Shown: positions 1 through 6,422, counted from the stretch's first letter. The stretch is DNA of 13,552 nt from Actinomycetes bacterium (GCA_021785315.1 JAJYFX010000015.1:1-13552); one strand, 5' to 3'. A program made the numbers and translations. Notes: generated by a model from the letters alone, not told the origin.

Positions 1-435
1 GACACCGATAAAGGGACTCGTCATAAAAGAGTCCATAGCCACGTTCAAACCGACATGCTTGGTGGTGACCAACACTCGGTCGCCAGCCAGCGAAGCACCC
101 ATAGCCACGTCCATGGCCACTTTCTCGTTGGTTGACCACTCGACGTAAATATCGGAGGCCGACGTAATTTTGGCTAAATACTCCAGCGTCTCGGTGCTAG
201 GGGTACCGGGGTATCCGACCGCCATGCCAGCCCCAGAGTGCCAAGTAGCTAACGCAATAGCCTCATTGCCCGAAAGAAGGCCTTCATAAAGGGTTACATT
301 CTCAGCCGATTCATGCTTTGCCGATTTTCCGGCCAACTCAACGCCGCCCAGGCGCCGCTTGGCGACATCTTCATGGCCATTTGCGACCACCGTTCCCGAC
401 TTCGCTTCGATCGTAGTCACGACCTCTTTTTTCAT
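1..435 (-). CDS. iorA: IorA-like 2-oxoacid (indolepyruvate) ferredoxin oxidoreductase alpha subunit, 5' part only
   Basis: This frame starts at 435 and stays open to the left edge, giving 145 residues of what should be a protein of 600 or more. Residues 55-85 (SGNEAIA, then GYPGTPSTE) and 97-135 (YVEWSTNEKVA, then TKHVGLNVA) match the N-terminal thiamine-diphosphate pyrimidine domain of the indolepyruvate/aryl-2-oxoacid:ferredoxin oxidoreductase alpha subunit. That family oxidatively decarboxylates 2-oxo acids to acyl-CoA with ferredoxin as electron acceptor, and can run in reverse. About 50 residues precede the conserved core, a longer N-terminus than I expect for archaeal IorA. The ATG overlaps the upstream TGA as ATGA (432-435), and GAGGAGA at 443-449 is a well-placed ribosome site, so the start is secure. 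It is co-transcribed with the LeuA-like gene. The true substrate is unknown, and the beta subunit and the C-terminal ferredoxin domain lie outside the window. Confidence 0.88.
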   Translation of the reverse strand, partial: MKKEVVTTIEAKSGTVVANGHEDVAKRRLGGVELAGKSAKHESAENVTLYEGLLSGNEAIALATWHSGAGMAVGYPGTPSTETLEYLAKITSASDIYVEWSTNEKVAMDVAMGASLAGDRVLVTTKHVGLNVAMDSFMTSPFIGV

Positions 436-1754
436 ACCAGTGTCTCCTCATGCTGGTTGGAGCTAACGTTCCCCGCTATGGAACTCAATGCGACATTTAT
501 TTCCTCGTCAGTTAAAACATGCATAGATTGCTTTGCCGCATTCAACATTGCGGTCACCAAATCCGGGGACTCTCCATAACCGTGTTGGCGAAGCCAGAAC
601 AATGCATTCCATTTCCCGCTCATCGGACCAACCAATATTCGTTGCTCCCTTCCTACAAGCCCGGCGGGAACAGACGAATAGATCCGATCAGCAAGCCAGG
701 CTTCCCCTTTTTCATACGCTTTGGCTACCGCCGCAGCATGAACCCCGGTACTTGTGGCAAAAGCGTCATCTCCCACGACGGGGTAGTTCCTCACGATTGG
801 GAAACCAGTCATTTCGCTTGCCAGGCTGCAATACACCGGCAACATTGTCAGATCGGCATCCATCCAGCCCTTGAGGACTAAGTTGACTACCAAAGTGTCC
901 ATTGACGTGTTGCCAACACGCTCGCCGACTCCCAGCGCACAGCCGTGCACCCTGGTAGCGCCCGCGGAAAGCGCAGCAAGGTTGTTGATTAGATCGAGGC
1001 CGCGATCACGATGGCCATGAAAATCGATCTCAATGTCAGGAAAACCTATATCATCCAATTCTTTGCGAATAAATCGGATTAGATGTTGCACGCCAACCGG
1101 AGTAGCCGAGCCAACCGTATCCGAAATGCACACGCGAGTCGCTCCAGCTTCTGCGGCGGCACGATAGAGCTGTGAAAGATCCTCCGGGCGTGCCCTGGTA
1201 GTGTCTTCGGTAACAAACATGACCTCAAGCCCATGGTTCACGGCGTAGCTGACCGCTTTAGCGGCAGTCTTGACCATATCTTTCAAGTCCCATCCCTCGA
1301 CAAGCTGCCTAATCGGGCTGGACCCAAGAAACATCGTTGACTCAATCGGAAGCCCGGAACGCTGGCTCGCTTCAATTACTGGATCTATGTCCGCGATGTG
1401 GGTGCGCCCCGCACAGTTTGCCGCTATTGACAGATTCTCGGACCGAATAGTCTCGGCCAGCATGATCACATCTTCAAGCACCGCGGTGCTTGCGCCTGCA
1501 TATCCGATGTTCGCGGAATGAATTCCCAGGGCGGGCATAAGGCGCAGGAAGTCTCGTTTTTGGGCCAGCGTCGGCTGCAGACAAGATGGGGATTGAAGTC
1601 CATCACGAAGGGTCTCATCATTTAGAATTATCTTTTCCGGCTGTTCAAATGAGCAAATTGGAGTGTCGATTTGATCCCAATCGAAAATAAGTCCCGAATA
1701 ACTAGGATTTCCCCCCTTGGGAGGCCGAGATACTGACTTCTTGTTTTCTTGCAT
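432..1754 (-). CDS. LeuA-like 2-oxoacid/acetyl-CoA condensing enzyme (isopropylmalate/homocitrate synthase family)
   Basis: The 440-residue protein belongs to the DRE-TIM metallolyase family, which condenses acetyl-CoA with a 2-oxo acid to give a 2-substituted malate. Visible motifs are DETLRDG at 46-52 (catalytic Arg50, metal ligand Asp51), EDTTR at 183-187, the metal-binding HGH at 246-248 and GVGERVGN at 275-282. A GVHAAAVAKA segment at 337-346 matches the post-barrel region of LeuA. The length and sequence leave no room for the full allosteric LeuA C-terminal domain, so end-product inhibition of the leucine type is unlikely. The ATG at 1754 has a strong AGGAGG (1765-1770). The gene overlaps iorA by ATGA and shares a promoter motif with leuC-leuD, which suggests one pathway. 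A homocitrate synthase, Re-citrate synthase or aryl-malate synthase activity is possible. Family is sure, substrate is not. Confidence 0.9.
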   Translation of the reverse strand: MQENKKSVSRPPKGGNPSYSGLIFDWDQIDTPICSFEQPEKIILNDETLRDGLQSPSCLQPTLAQKRDFLRLMPALGIHSANIGYAGASTAVLEDVIMLAETIRSENLSIAANCAGRTHIADIDPVIEASQRSGLPIESTMFLGSSPIRQLVEGWDLKDMVKTAAKAVSYAVNHGLEVMFVTEDTTRARPEDLSQLYRAAAEAGATRVCISDTVGSATPVGVQHLIRFIRKELDDIGFPDIEIDFHGHRDRGLDLINNLAALSAGATRVHGCALGVGERVGNTSMDTLVVNLVLKGWMDADLTMLPVYCSLASEMTGFPIVRNYPVVGDDAFATSTGVHAAAVAKAYEKGEAWLADRIYSSVPAGLVGREQRILVGPMSGKWNALFWLRQHGYGESPDLVTAMLNAAKQSMHVLTDEEINVALSSIAGNVSSNQHEETLV

Positions 1755-1764
1755 TTGGCCTACT

Positions 1765-1770
1765 CCTCCT
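1765..1770 (-). promoter_or_regulatory. Strong ribosome binding site of the LeuA-like gene
   Basis: The minus strand reads AGGAGG here, ten bases before the ATG at 1754. It fixes that start in preference to any upstream codon. Confidence 0.8.
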
Positions 1771-2001
1771 TTTTGCTATGCGGGAAAATTGCATTTCACT
1801 GCCCCACAGATCAGGCTCTTGTCAATTTTCCCCAACCAGCAATTGCGATCCTGAGAATCTGATACTCCGGACACTCACCACAAAAGATCTAACTTTGCTT
1901 AATTCTGGCTTTTTGATTCCCCACTTAAATCGAACTGGCTAGATAGCTGCGACGCCCATACTTGGACTAGATCGCTATACGTTTACCCCTCTGATACAGA
2001 T

Positions 2002-2031
2002 ATTATATCCATGGACTGACCAGTCAGTCAA
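2002..2031 (-). promoter_or_regulatory. Sigma-70-type promoter of the LeuA-like/iorA operon
   Basis: The minus strand reads TTGACT (2031-2026, five of six bases of the -35 consensus), an 18-nt spacer, then a perfect TATAAT (2007-2002). Transcription should begin near 1995, about 240 bases before the ATG. A palindromic operator occupies the -35/-10 spacer. The same layout recurs at 4502-4531 in front of leuC. Confidence 0.8.
2014..2029. promoter_or_regulatory. TetR-type operator O1 (inverted repeat GACTGAC-CA-GTCAGTC)
   Basis: This is a perfect inverted repeat with 7-bp arms and a 2-bp centre. It lies inside the -35/-10 spacer of the LeuA-like gene promoter and runs into the -35 box, so a bound dimer would block RNA polymerase. 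The size and symmetry are typical of TetR-family operators. The 18-bp window 2013-2030 matches the second site at 4513-4530 at 14 positions. The likely binder is the TetR protein encoded at 4916-5638. Confidence 0.75.
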
Positions 2032-2123
2032 TTTCAGAACGGGATTTTTTTGTTCCCTGCCTTAGGCTGCAGAGAAACATGCATCGCTAAGGAAATAGGC
2101 AGAACACCGAAAGTATGAAGCGC

Positions 2124-2143
2124 CCATGATGCTTTGATCATGG
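2124..2143. terminator. Weak hairpin downstream of leuD, possible terminator
   Basis: CCATGAT (2124-2130) and ATCATGG (2137-2143) form a 7-bp stem around a 6-nt loop, about 170 bases beyond the leuD stop. The stem is A+T-rich and no T run follows on the minus strand, so a terminator role is doubtful. Confidence 0.2.
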
Positions 2144-2314
2144 AGCCATGCGCGACGAACCTTCGGACGGGCGTGAGCCGATCCCGGCTTTGGAGATATC
2201 TTGACTCCTTACGGCACTAGGCTGAATATCCCCCAGCCAATTAGGCGTTGCCGGCTTCGGAACGGATAGTCGAAATAACGACAGCAGACTCATTGCGTCA
2301 GCTGTTTTGGTGCG

Positions 2315-2842
2315 TTACTCGCCTTGTGCCTGCTCCGCTCCTATCAAGGAAAGCATGGGCTCAATTCCACCGTGTCGGAGCACGTCAATCATCGGTTCAG
2401 GAATGCTGTCGGCATCCAAAGTTATGTTGCGCGCCAAAATGCTGACGCGGCCAGATATAACATCGACATCGATGATGTCGCCATCTTCAACCACTTCGGA
2501 TAAAGTTGGACATGCGATAGCCACCAGCCCAATGGCAATAGCATTCCTGGCAAATATCCTTGCCAAGGAGTCGGCAAGCACCGCGGCCACGCCAAGGTCT
2601 TTCAAATGCTGCGGGGCTGACTCTCGAGATGAGCCGCATCCAAAGTTAGGGCCAGCCACGACGATATCTCCAGGGCGTACCTGACTCGCAAACTCTGGGC
2701 GAGCTGACTCCAGCACATGCTTGAGGCGCTCCTCCATTGGATGATGGACATACTGACCGGGAGAGAGCATATCGGTCGAGATGTCAGAACCAAACAACCA
2801 TACCCTGCCGTGGATTTTAGCTAAATCATCATTCATCGCCAT
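2315..2842 (-). CDS. leuD: LeuD-like small subunit of an aconitase-family hydro-lyase
   Basis: The 175-residue protein is the swivel-domain partner of the LeuC-like protein. Together such pairs isomerise 2-substituted malates to 3-substituted malates through a dehydrated intermediate. Residues 12-31 resemble the family start (GRVW, then STD near 22-24 and PGQY at 28-31). GPNFGCGSSRE at 64-74 is the conserved active-site loop. The specificity loop after PGQ reads Tyr31-Val-His-His34. As I recall, studied isopropylmalate and homoaconitate enzymes have YLVY-like or YLRT-like loops, so another substrate is likely. The ATG sits three bases after the leuC stop, and GGGAGG (2849-2854) lies in the last leuC codons, so the two are translated together. 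The length is normal for the separate-subunit type. Confidence 0.92.
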   Translation of the reverse strand: MAMNDDLAKIHGRVWLFGSDISTDMLSPGQYVHHPMEERLKHVLESARPEFASQVRPGDIVVAGPNFGCGSSRESAPQHLKDLGVAAVLADSLARIFARNAIAIGLVAIACPTLSEVVEDGDIIDVDVISGRVSILARNITLDADSIPEPMIDVLRHGGIEPMLSLIGAEQAQGE

Positions 2843-2845
2843 TTC

Positions 2846-4228
2846 TTACCTCCCGGAACTGCTTATCGAGGCGCCCGTATGCGCTTTGCTCGACCCGTTA
2901 ATGATCTCGCGGGGATCCGCTATCGCGCCGACCAATGCCGAGGCAGCTGCTGTTAGAGGAGAACCTAGATAGATCTCGGCCTCTCCTGAACCCATCCTGC
3001 CCTGAAAGTTCCGGTTATGGGTGCCCAGGCATCGCTCGCCCGGCGCCAAGAGACCCATGTGACCACCAAAACAAGGACCGCATCCGGGACCGCCAACGTA
3101 GGCGCCCGCTGCGACGAGATCCTCGATGATTCCTTCTTCAGCCGCTGCCGCCATGACAGTTGAGGACGCTGGAGTCACAATCAATCTCACACCTTTAGCA
3201 ATGTGCTTTCCCCTTAAAACATCTGCTGCGAGCCGAAGATCTCCCAATCTACCGTTGGTGCAGGATCCGATGAATACTTGGTCCAACGGCACTCCGACGA
3301 CTTCACCAACGTCTACGACATTTTCGACGTGATGAGGAACGGCGATCTGTGGCACCAACTTATCCAGCGAAACATCGTGGCTTGCAAAATAACTTGCATC
3401 CTGCCTTAGCGTGGTTATGGGCCCTTCCGGAAAGAGGGTAAACTTTGCTCCCATCTCCACCCCCATGTTCGCAACCGTCATGCGATCAGCCAGGTCCAGC
3501 TTGCTGACACTTGGGCCGCCAAACTCCACTGAACGGTACTGCGCCTCTGACGAACCTACGACTTTCATCAAGTTAAGAATCAAGTCTTTAGCGGTCACTC
3601 CAATTTGGAATTCTCCATCCAAGAAAATCGCTATGCTCTCTGGCACCTTGAACCAGAGCTTGCCTGTTGCCAGGGAGTAGGCCATTTCTGTGCTTCCAAT
3701 GCCCGACGATGCTACTCCCAAAGCACCGTACGTGGTTGTATGCGAGTCGGTGCCAATGACAAGCTGTCCAGGCGCCACTCTATTTTCCTCGACCATAACC
3801 TGATGACAAATGCCTCTTCCGATTTCAAAGAAAGCATCTATTCCGTAATACTTGATAAGTTCCCGGGCTTTAGCCTGATGCGCGGAAGACGAGACCGATG
3901 GCGACGGCACCATATGGTCAAATACAACAGTCACTTTCGATGGATTGTTCAATCGCCGGATTCCAGCTCTTTGCAACGTAGATAGGACGTCAGCAGCGAA
4001 AATGTCATGCATCATCATCGCGTCGACCTCGGCTATCACATACTCTCCCGGATTCACCCGATCCCTACCACAAGCCCGAGCTAAAATCTCCTCAGCCACG
4101 GTTTGTTGACCGGACCTAGGCAAACCACTCTTCGCTTCATTTTTAATCTCCGTAAAGCTCACCGCATCCTCCACTTTGTAGCCAGTTTCGCCACCAGTCT
4201 GCGCTTCTTCCATGTGCGACTTTTTCAA
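2846..4228 (-). CDS. leuC: LeuC-like large subunit of an aconitase-family hydro-lyase, 4Fe-4S
   Basis: The frame encodes 460 residues from a TTG at 4228, or 455 from the ATG at 4213, which I consider the likelier start. Neither has a strong ribosome site. GTDSHT at 159-164, GSCTNGR at 321-327 (cluster ligand Cys323) and GPGCGPCFGG at 380-389 (Cys383, Cys386) are the 4Fe-4S active-site motifs of 3-isopropylmalate dehydratase/homoaconitase large subunits. Numbers count from the TTG. The conserved domain begins near residue 41, so about 35-40 extra residues of unknown role precede it. With the LeuD-like subunit it should act on the product of the LeuA-like enzyme. Its promoter carries the TetR-type operator O2. 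Leucine synthesis, homoaconitase and dimethylmalate dehydratase-like roles cannot be told apart by sequence reading. Confidence 0.92.
   Translation of the reverse strand: MKKSHMEEAQTGGETGYKVEDAVSFTEIKNEAKSGLPRSGQQTVAEEILARACGRDRVNPGEYVIAEVDAMMMHDIFAADVLSTLQRAGIRRLNNPSKVTVVFDHMVPSPSVSSSAHQAKARELIKYYGIDAFFEIGRGICHQVMVEENRVAPGQLVIGTDSHTTTYGALGVASSGIGSTEMAYSLATGKLWFKVPESIAIFLDGEFQIGVTAKDLILNLMKVVGSSEAQYRSVEFGGPSVSKLDLADRMTVANMGVEMGAKFTLFPEGPITTLRQDASYFASHDVSLDKLVPQIAVPHHVENVVDVGEVVGVPLDQVFIGSCTNGRLGDLRLAADVLRGKHIAKGVRLIVTPASSTVMAAAAEEGIIEDLVAAGAYVGGPGCGPCFGGHMGLLAPGERCLGTHNRNFQGRMGSGEAEIYLGSPLTAAASALVGAIADPREIINGSSKAHTGASISSSGR
2849..2854 (-). promoter_or_regulatory. Ribosome binding site of leuD inside the end of leuC
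   Basis: The minus strand reads GGGAGG, six bases before the leuD ATG, and overlaps the final Gly-Arg codons of leuC. This indicates coupled translation of the two subunits. Confidence 0.75.
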
Positions 4229-4236
4229 ATATTTGT

Positions 4237-4243
4237 GTCAGTC
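4237..4243. promoter_or_regulatory. Possible operator half-site next to the leuC start
   Basis: GTCAGTC is identical to the right arm of O1. It lies within 10-25 bases of the two possible leuC start codons, directly beside the 10-bp palindrome CAAATATTTG (4226-4235). A 7-bp match may be chance. No opposing arm is present. Confidence 0.2.
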
Positions 4244-4373
4244 AGATTTTCTTCCAACCGGCAAAACACCCATCCCAGCCAACATCGCAAGTCGCATGTT
4301 TCGAGTGCGGCAAATTCGACCACTGCGTAAGAAATAGCTCCAACCAGCCTGCGATTTTTGCCATCTCCCCCAT
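4242..4373 (-). CDS. Possible 43-codon leader ORF upstream of leuC
   Basis: An ATG at 4373 opens a 43-residue frame ending in TGA at 4242, inside the transcribed leuC leader. It has four tryptophans (positions 10, 18, 33 and 40), three of them in GW pairs, and an amphipathic start. The nearest ribosome-site-like sequence is a weak GAGG about ten bases upstream. I recognise no family. It may be an unselected frame, or a leader peptide whose translation affects leuC. Confidence 0.2.
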   Translation of the reverse strand: MGEMAKIAGWLELFLTQWSNLPHSKHATCDVGWDGCFAGWKKI

Positions 4374-4501
4374 CTTCCACAAACCTCTTCTCTGCAGCTG
4401 GGGTATTGACCTTAGGCAATTGCGTAGCGTCCTGCTATCCAAGAGAGAGAAGAACGCATTCAATCGACAAGTGCGCAGCAATACAGAAAAGCAATTGGGC
4501 T

Positions 4502-4531
4502 ATTCTAGGTACTGTCTGACCGGTTAGTCAA
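4502..4531 (-). promoter_or_regulatory. Sigma-70-type promoter of leuC-leuD
   Basis: The minus strand reads TTGACT (4531-4526), an 18-nt spacer and TAGAAT (4507-4502, five of six bases of the -10 consensus). Transcription should begin near 4495, about 270-280 bases before leuC. Box sequence, spacing and operator position copy the promoter at 2002-2031. Confidence 0.75.
4513..4530. promoter_or_regulatory. TetR-type operator O2 (imperfect inverted repeat)
   Basis: TGTCTGAC-CG-GTTAGTCA is an imperfect palindrome with six of eight arm positions paired. It sits in the same register over the promoter spacer as O1 and matches O1 at 14 of 18 positions. It probably binds the same repressor, perhaps more weakly than the perfect O1. 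Confidence 0.7.
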
Positions 4532-4683
4532 ACCTTCACAAAAGATTGGCCGTTAGCTACTGAAGCTCTAGAATTTGTTAGCGCCAAAATTGCCAGTCTT
4601 GCCATGTCATTGAACTCCATTCAAGCTTGAGCGAGTCTCGATCTTATACAAATTCGGGCTTCGGCTGGAAAGACGAGCGAGGT

Positions 4684-4711
4684 CAAGCGTTCGGGCAAGC
4701 GTTCGGGCAAG
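4684..4711. repeat. Short tandem repeat, 12-bp unit, 2.3 copies
   Basis: CAAGCGTTCGGG occurs twice back to back (4684-4695 and 4696-4707), followed by CAAG. It lies in non-coding DNA between the TetR gene and the leuC promoter. No function can be read from it. Confidence 0.7.
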
Positions 4712-4915
4712 AGTGCTGGAATTTGTGCCATCCCAGTAAAATACTTAGCCACCCTTATTCTCCAGGCCTGGTGAGAACCTTGATCGCATCTCGCCCCGCT
4801 TTGCCTGAACGATCTACGTCGCACCCATTCATATAGCATTTCTCGATGTGGTCACTGACCAAGAGCGGACCCGAATCAGCCGGTACAAGACGTCAGGTGC
4901 TTCGTGAGAAATGAA

Positions 4916-5638
4916 CTATCCAGTCTCGTGAATGACCGCTTTGCCAGATTCTGAACTTGTCTCAGGTGCTGCTGGACCTGGGCGTTGAAGACCTCCGTCT
5001 TCAATGTCGCCCGTTAGGTAGGTCAAGACGGCAGCTAAACAGGCTTCTTTGTACCATGCATGAAGACGTTTCCAATCTTCCTCTTGAAGCCACTGAATGT
5101 AAAGCCCCTCAATGATAGCCCGGATTACTGTAGCGGCCTCGGCTATATCTCTTACCTTGAATGTCTTTTTGTCATAACCGTCTTTGATGACTTCTGCGTA
5201 AATCGCATTCACAGTTGATCGGAAAGTCGCGCTCAAATGGCCAAATGAGTCAGAACTTGCAGCATGACCAATCAACCCGATATAAGTCAGGTAGAAACGT
5301 CTATTTTGCAATGGATCGCTAAAGATCGTGTCGATCATTGCCCGGATTCTCTTCTCGGGCTCATTGACGCGGGAAACTGAGGCTCGGATCCTTTCAGCAA
5401 TCTGGTTGAGAACCCAGCGCATAACCGTTAGAACAAGGTTTTCTTTGCTCTTGAAGTAGTAGAGCAGTACGCTCTTGCTTACTTCGGCAGCATCGGCGAT
5501 ATCTTGCAGCGGAACGCGATAAACGCCCTTCTCGCCCATAACCCGATAGGCACTTCTAATTATGTGTATTTCCGGAGCGGAGTGATCTTCATGCAGCAGA
5601 TTCTTGCGTTCCTGCGGAGGTTGAACGGATTCGATCAT
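4916..5638 (-). CDS. TetR-family transcriptional regulator
   Basis: The 240-residue protein has a TetR N-terminal DNA-binding domain at about residues 24-75. The recognition helix region reads DIADAAEVSKSVLLYYFKSKE (46-66), with the family's LYYFKSKE signature. The rest is a helical ligand-binding domain, ending in a Gly/Pro/Ser-rich tail from about residue 212. Many relatives respond to acyl-CoAs or small hydrophobic ligands. An in-frame TGA three codons upstream limits the start to the ATG at 5638, although it has no good ribosome site. A strong AAAGGAGGG at 5684-5692 lies too far upstream to serve it. The gene points the same way as leuCD, and both leuCD and leuA-iorA promoters carry matching TetR-type operators, so it is their probable repressor. 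I found no copy of the operator in front of its own gene. Confidence 0.92.
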   Translation of the reverse strand: MIESVQPPQERKNLLHEDHSAPEIHIIRSAYRVMGEKGVYRVPLQDIADAAEVSKSVLLYYFKSKENLVLTVMRWVLNQIAERIRASVSRVNEPEKRIRAMIDTIFSDPLQNRRFYLTYIGLIGHAASSDSFGHLSATFRSTVNAIYAEVIKDGYDKKTFKVRDIAEAATVIRAIIEGLYIQWLQEEDWKRLHAWYKEACLAAVLTYLTGDIEDGGLQRPGPAAPETSSESGKAVIHETG

Positions 5639-5651
5639 TGGAAATCAAGAA

Positions 5652-5675
5652 CGGGCTAGTTCTGTCAATAGCCCG
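5652..5675. promoter_or_regulatory. Inverted repeat just upstream of the TetR gene
   Basis: CGGGCTA (5652-5658) and TAGCCCG (5669-5675) are perfect 7-bp arms around a 10-nt centre, which on the minus strand contains TTGACA. It lies 14-37 bases before the start codon. It may be an operator or an mRNA hairpin near the start. Its sequence is unlike O1 and O2. Confidence 0.35.
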
Positions 5676-6313
5676 GATCCTAACCCTCCTTTCGATCGGC
5701 AGATCCAGCTTTCTGGCTCACAGCTAGCAGATGATCTTCCCCTCATCATTAACCCCCTCAAAGAATCTCGAACTCTGAGCATATAACCAAATTCGCTGAC
5801 GTAAAAACCAAAGATAATGCCCTGGGGCTTGTTGGACACCAAGTTTATTTAAAGTCAGCCCTTGCCGGTTCTAACTTGAGCGTAGTGGTTGGTTTCAAAT
5901 GCTGCGGGCGGTTTTGTCCTGTGCTGCTCGAATTCAGAGTTATCGTGGCAGCGCCACCGACAATAGCGTGGAAGGACGGACCATGCTCTAGCTGCTAAAA
6001 CCATTCCCGCCCAACACAAAACTCAAACTCAGCAATAGCGCACGAGGGCCGGCGGATGACAACGGAATGACCCTGTCGTTTTGGTCGCTTATGGCCTTGC
6101 CGCGATTTTCCTTTGGCTCAAGTCATGAGTTTGAATCTCATAGTTCAGCCTTGACCGCTGATTTTTGTCACTCAATTTTTTCCCGGTCTGCTTAGTTGAT
6201 AAGCTGCATTCGAAAAGCCGCGCTCATGAGAATCTTGAAACCGTACGTCGTGATTGTCTCGCAACAATGTTTTACAAGTAGCACCCGTTGGGTTGAATCG
6301 ATGTTTTAGCAGG

Positions 6314-6355
6314 ATTGGCCCAATTAGTTGCAGTTTCTGTCATTTTTAGGCCAAT
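6314..6355. promoter_or_regulatory. Paired ATTGGCC / GGCCAAT elements upstream of the RidA-like gene
   Basis: ATTGGCC at 6314-6320 and GGCCAAT at 6349-6355 are inverted copies, 28 bases apart. The first lies in the near-palindrome ATTGGCCCAATT. They end about 20 bases before the first start codon of this transcript, and could be a two-site operator or a stem. Confidence 0.3.
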
Positions 6356-6374
6356 TATTTTGGGGGTATCAACA

Positions 6375-6422
6375 ATGAGATTTTCTGGATTGCGAGCGCA
6401 AATCAGTGCGAGGTGCCAATGA
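6375..6422 (+). CDS. Possible 15-codon leader peptide overlapping the RidA-like start
   Basis: An ATG at 6375 preceded by TGGGGGT (6361-6367, eight bases upstream) opens the frame MRFSGLRAQISARCQ, ending in TGA at 6420-6422. The stop overlaps the RidA-like ATG (6419-6421) as ATGA, the usual arrangement for coupled translation. The peptide has no recognisable function. It could be a real leader that delivers ribosomes to the next gene, or a chance frame. Confidence 0.4.
   Translation: MRFSGLRAQISARCQ

Larger units (their letters stand above)
1755..2314. other. 560-bp intergenic region with promoter, operator and leader of the LeuA-like gene
   Basis: No coding frame here looks real. The region holds the promoter/operator at 2002-2031 and, on the minus strand, an untranslated leader of roughly 240 bases from about 1995 to 1755. 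It also holds a weak hairpin at 2124-2143 beyond the leuD end. I saw no riboswitch or T-box pattern in the leader. Confidence 0.6.
4229..4915. other. 687-bp region between leuC and the TetR gene: leuC leader and promoter
   Basis: The region holds the leuC promoter/operator (4502-4531) and a leader of about 270 bases, with a possible 43-codon frame at 4242-4373. A lone operator half-site GTCAGTC lies at 4237-4243. A 12-bp unit (CAAGCGTTCGGG) is repeated twice at 4684-4707. TGGTCA-C-TGACCA is a short palindrome at 4849-4861, close to the TetR stop. I see no convincing full-size gene. Confidence 0.5.
5639..6374. other. Divergent intergenic region between the TetR gene and the RidA-like gene
   Basis: About 740 bases without a convincing gene. 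It holds a 7-bp inverted repeat before the TetR gene (5652-5675), a small GTGGC-AGC-GCCAC palindrome at 5945-5957, and a pair of ATTGGCC/GGCCAAT elements at 6314-6355. I could not pick a clear -35/-10 pair for either flanking gene. Confidence 0.5.

Noticed and set aside
4621..4839. Overlapping frames of about 70 codons on both strands between the TetR gene and the leuC promoter
   Set aside because: They mirror each other, cross a tandem repeat and lack ribosome sites, so they are probably chance frames.
4849..4861. TGGTCA-C-TGACCA palindrome as a third TetR operator
   Set aside because: It does not align with O1/O2 (different arm sequence and odd-length centre), and it lies downstream of the TetR gene with no promoter beside it.
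5645..5842. 65-codon minus-strand frame upstream of the TetR gene
   Set aside because: It needs a GTG start, has no ribosome site, and its sequence has no recognisable domain. It covers the probable control region.
5945..5957. GTGGC-AGC-GCCAC hairpin as a terminator
   Set aside because: The stem is only 5 bp with a 3-base loop, with no T run and no gene ending nearby.
6125..6141. T-arm-like stem-loop (ATGAG, TTTGAAT, CTCAT) suggesting a tRNA
   Set aside because: No matching acceptor stem, D-arm or anticodon arm is found in the preceding 60-70 bases, and the loop lacks the conserved TTC.
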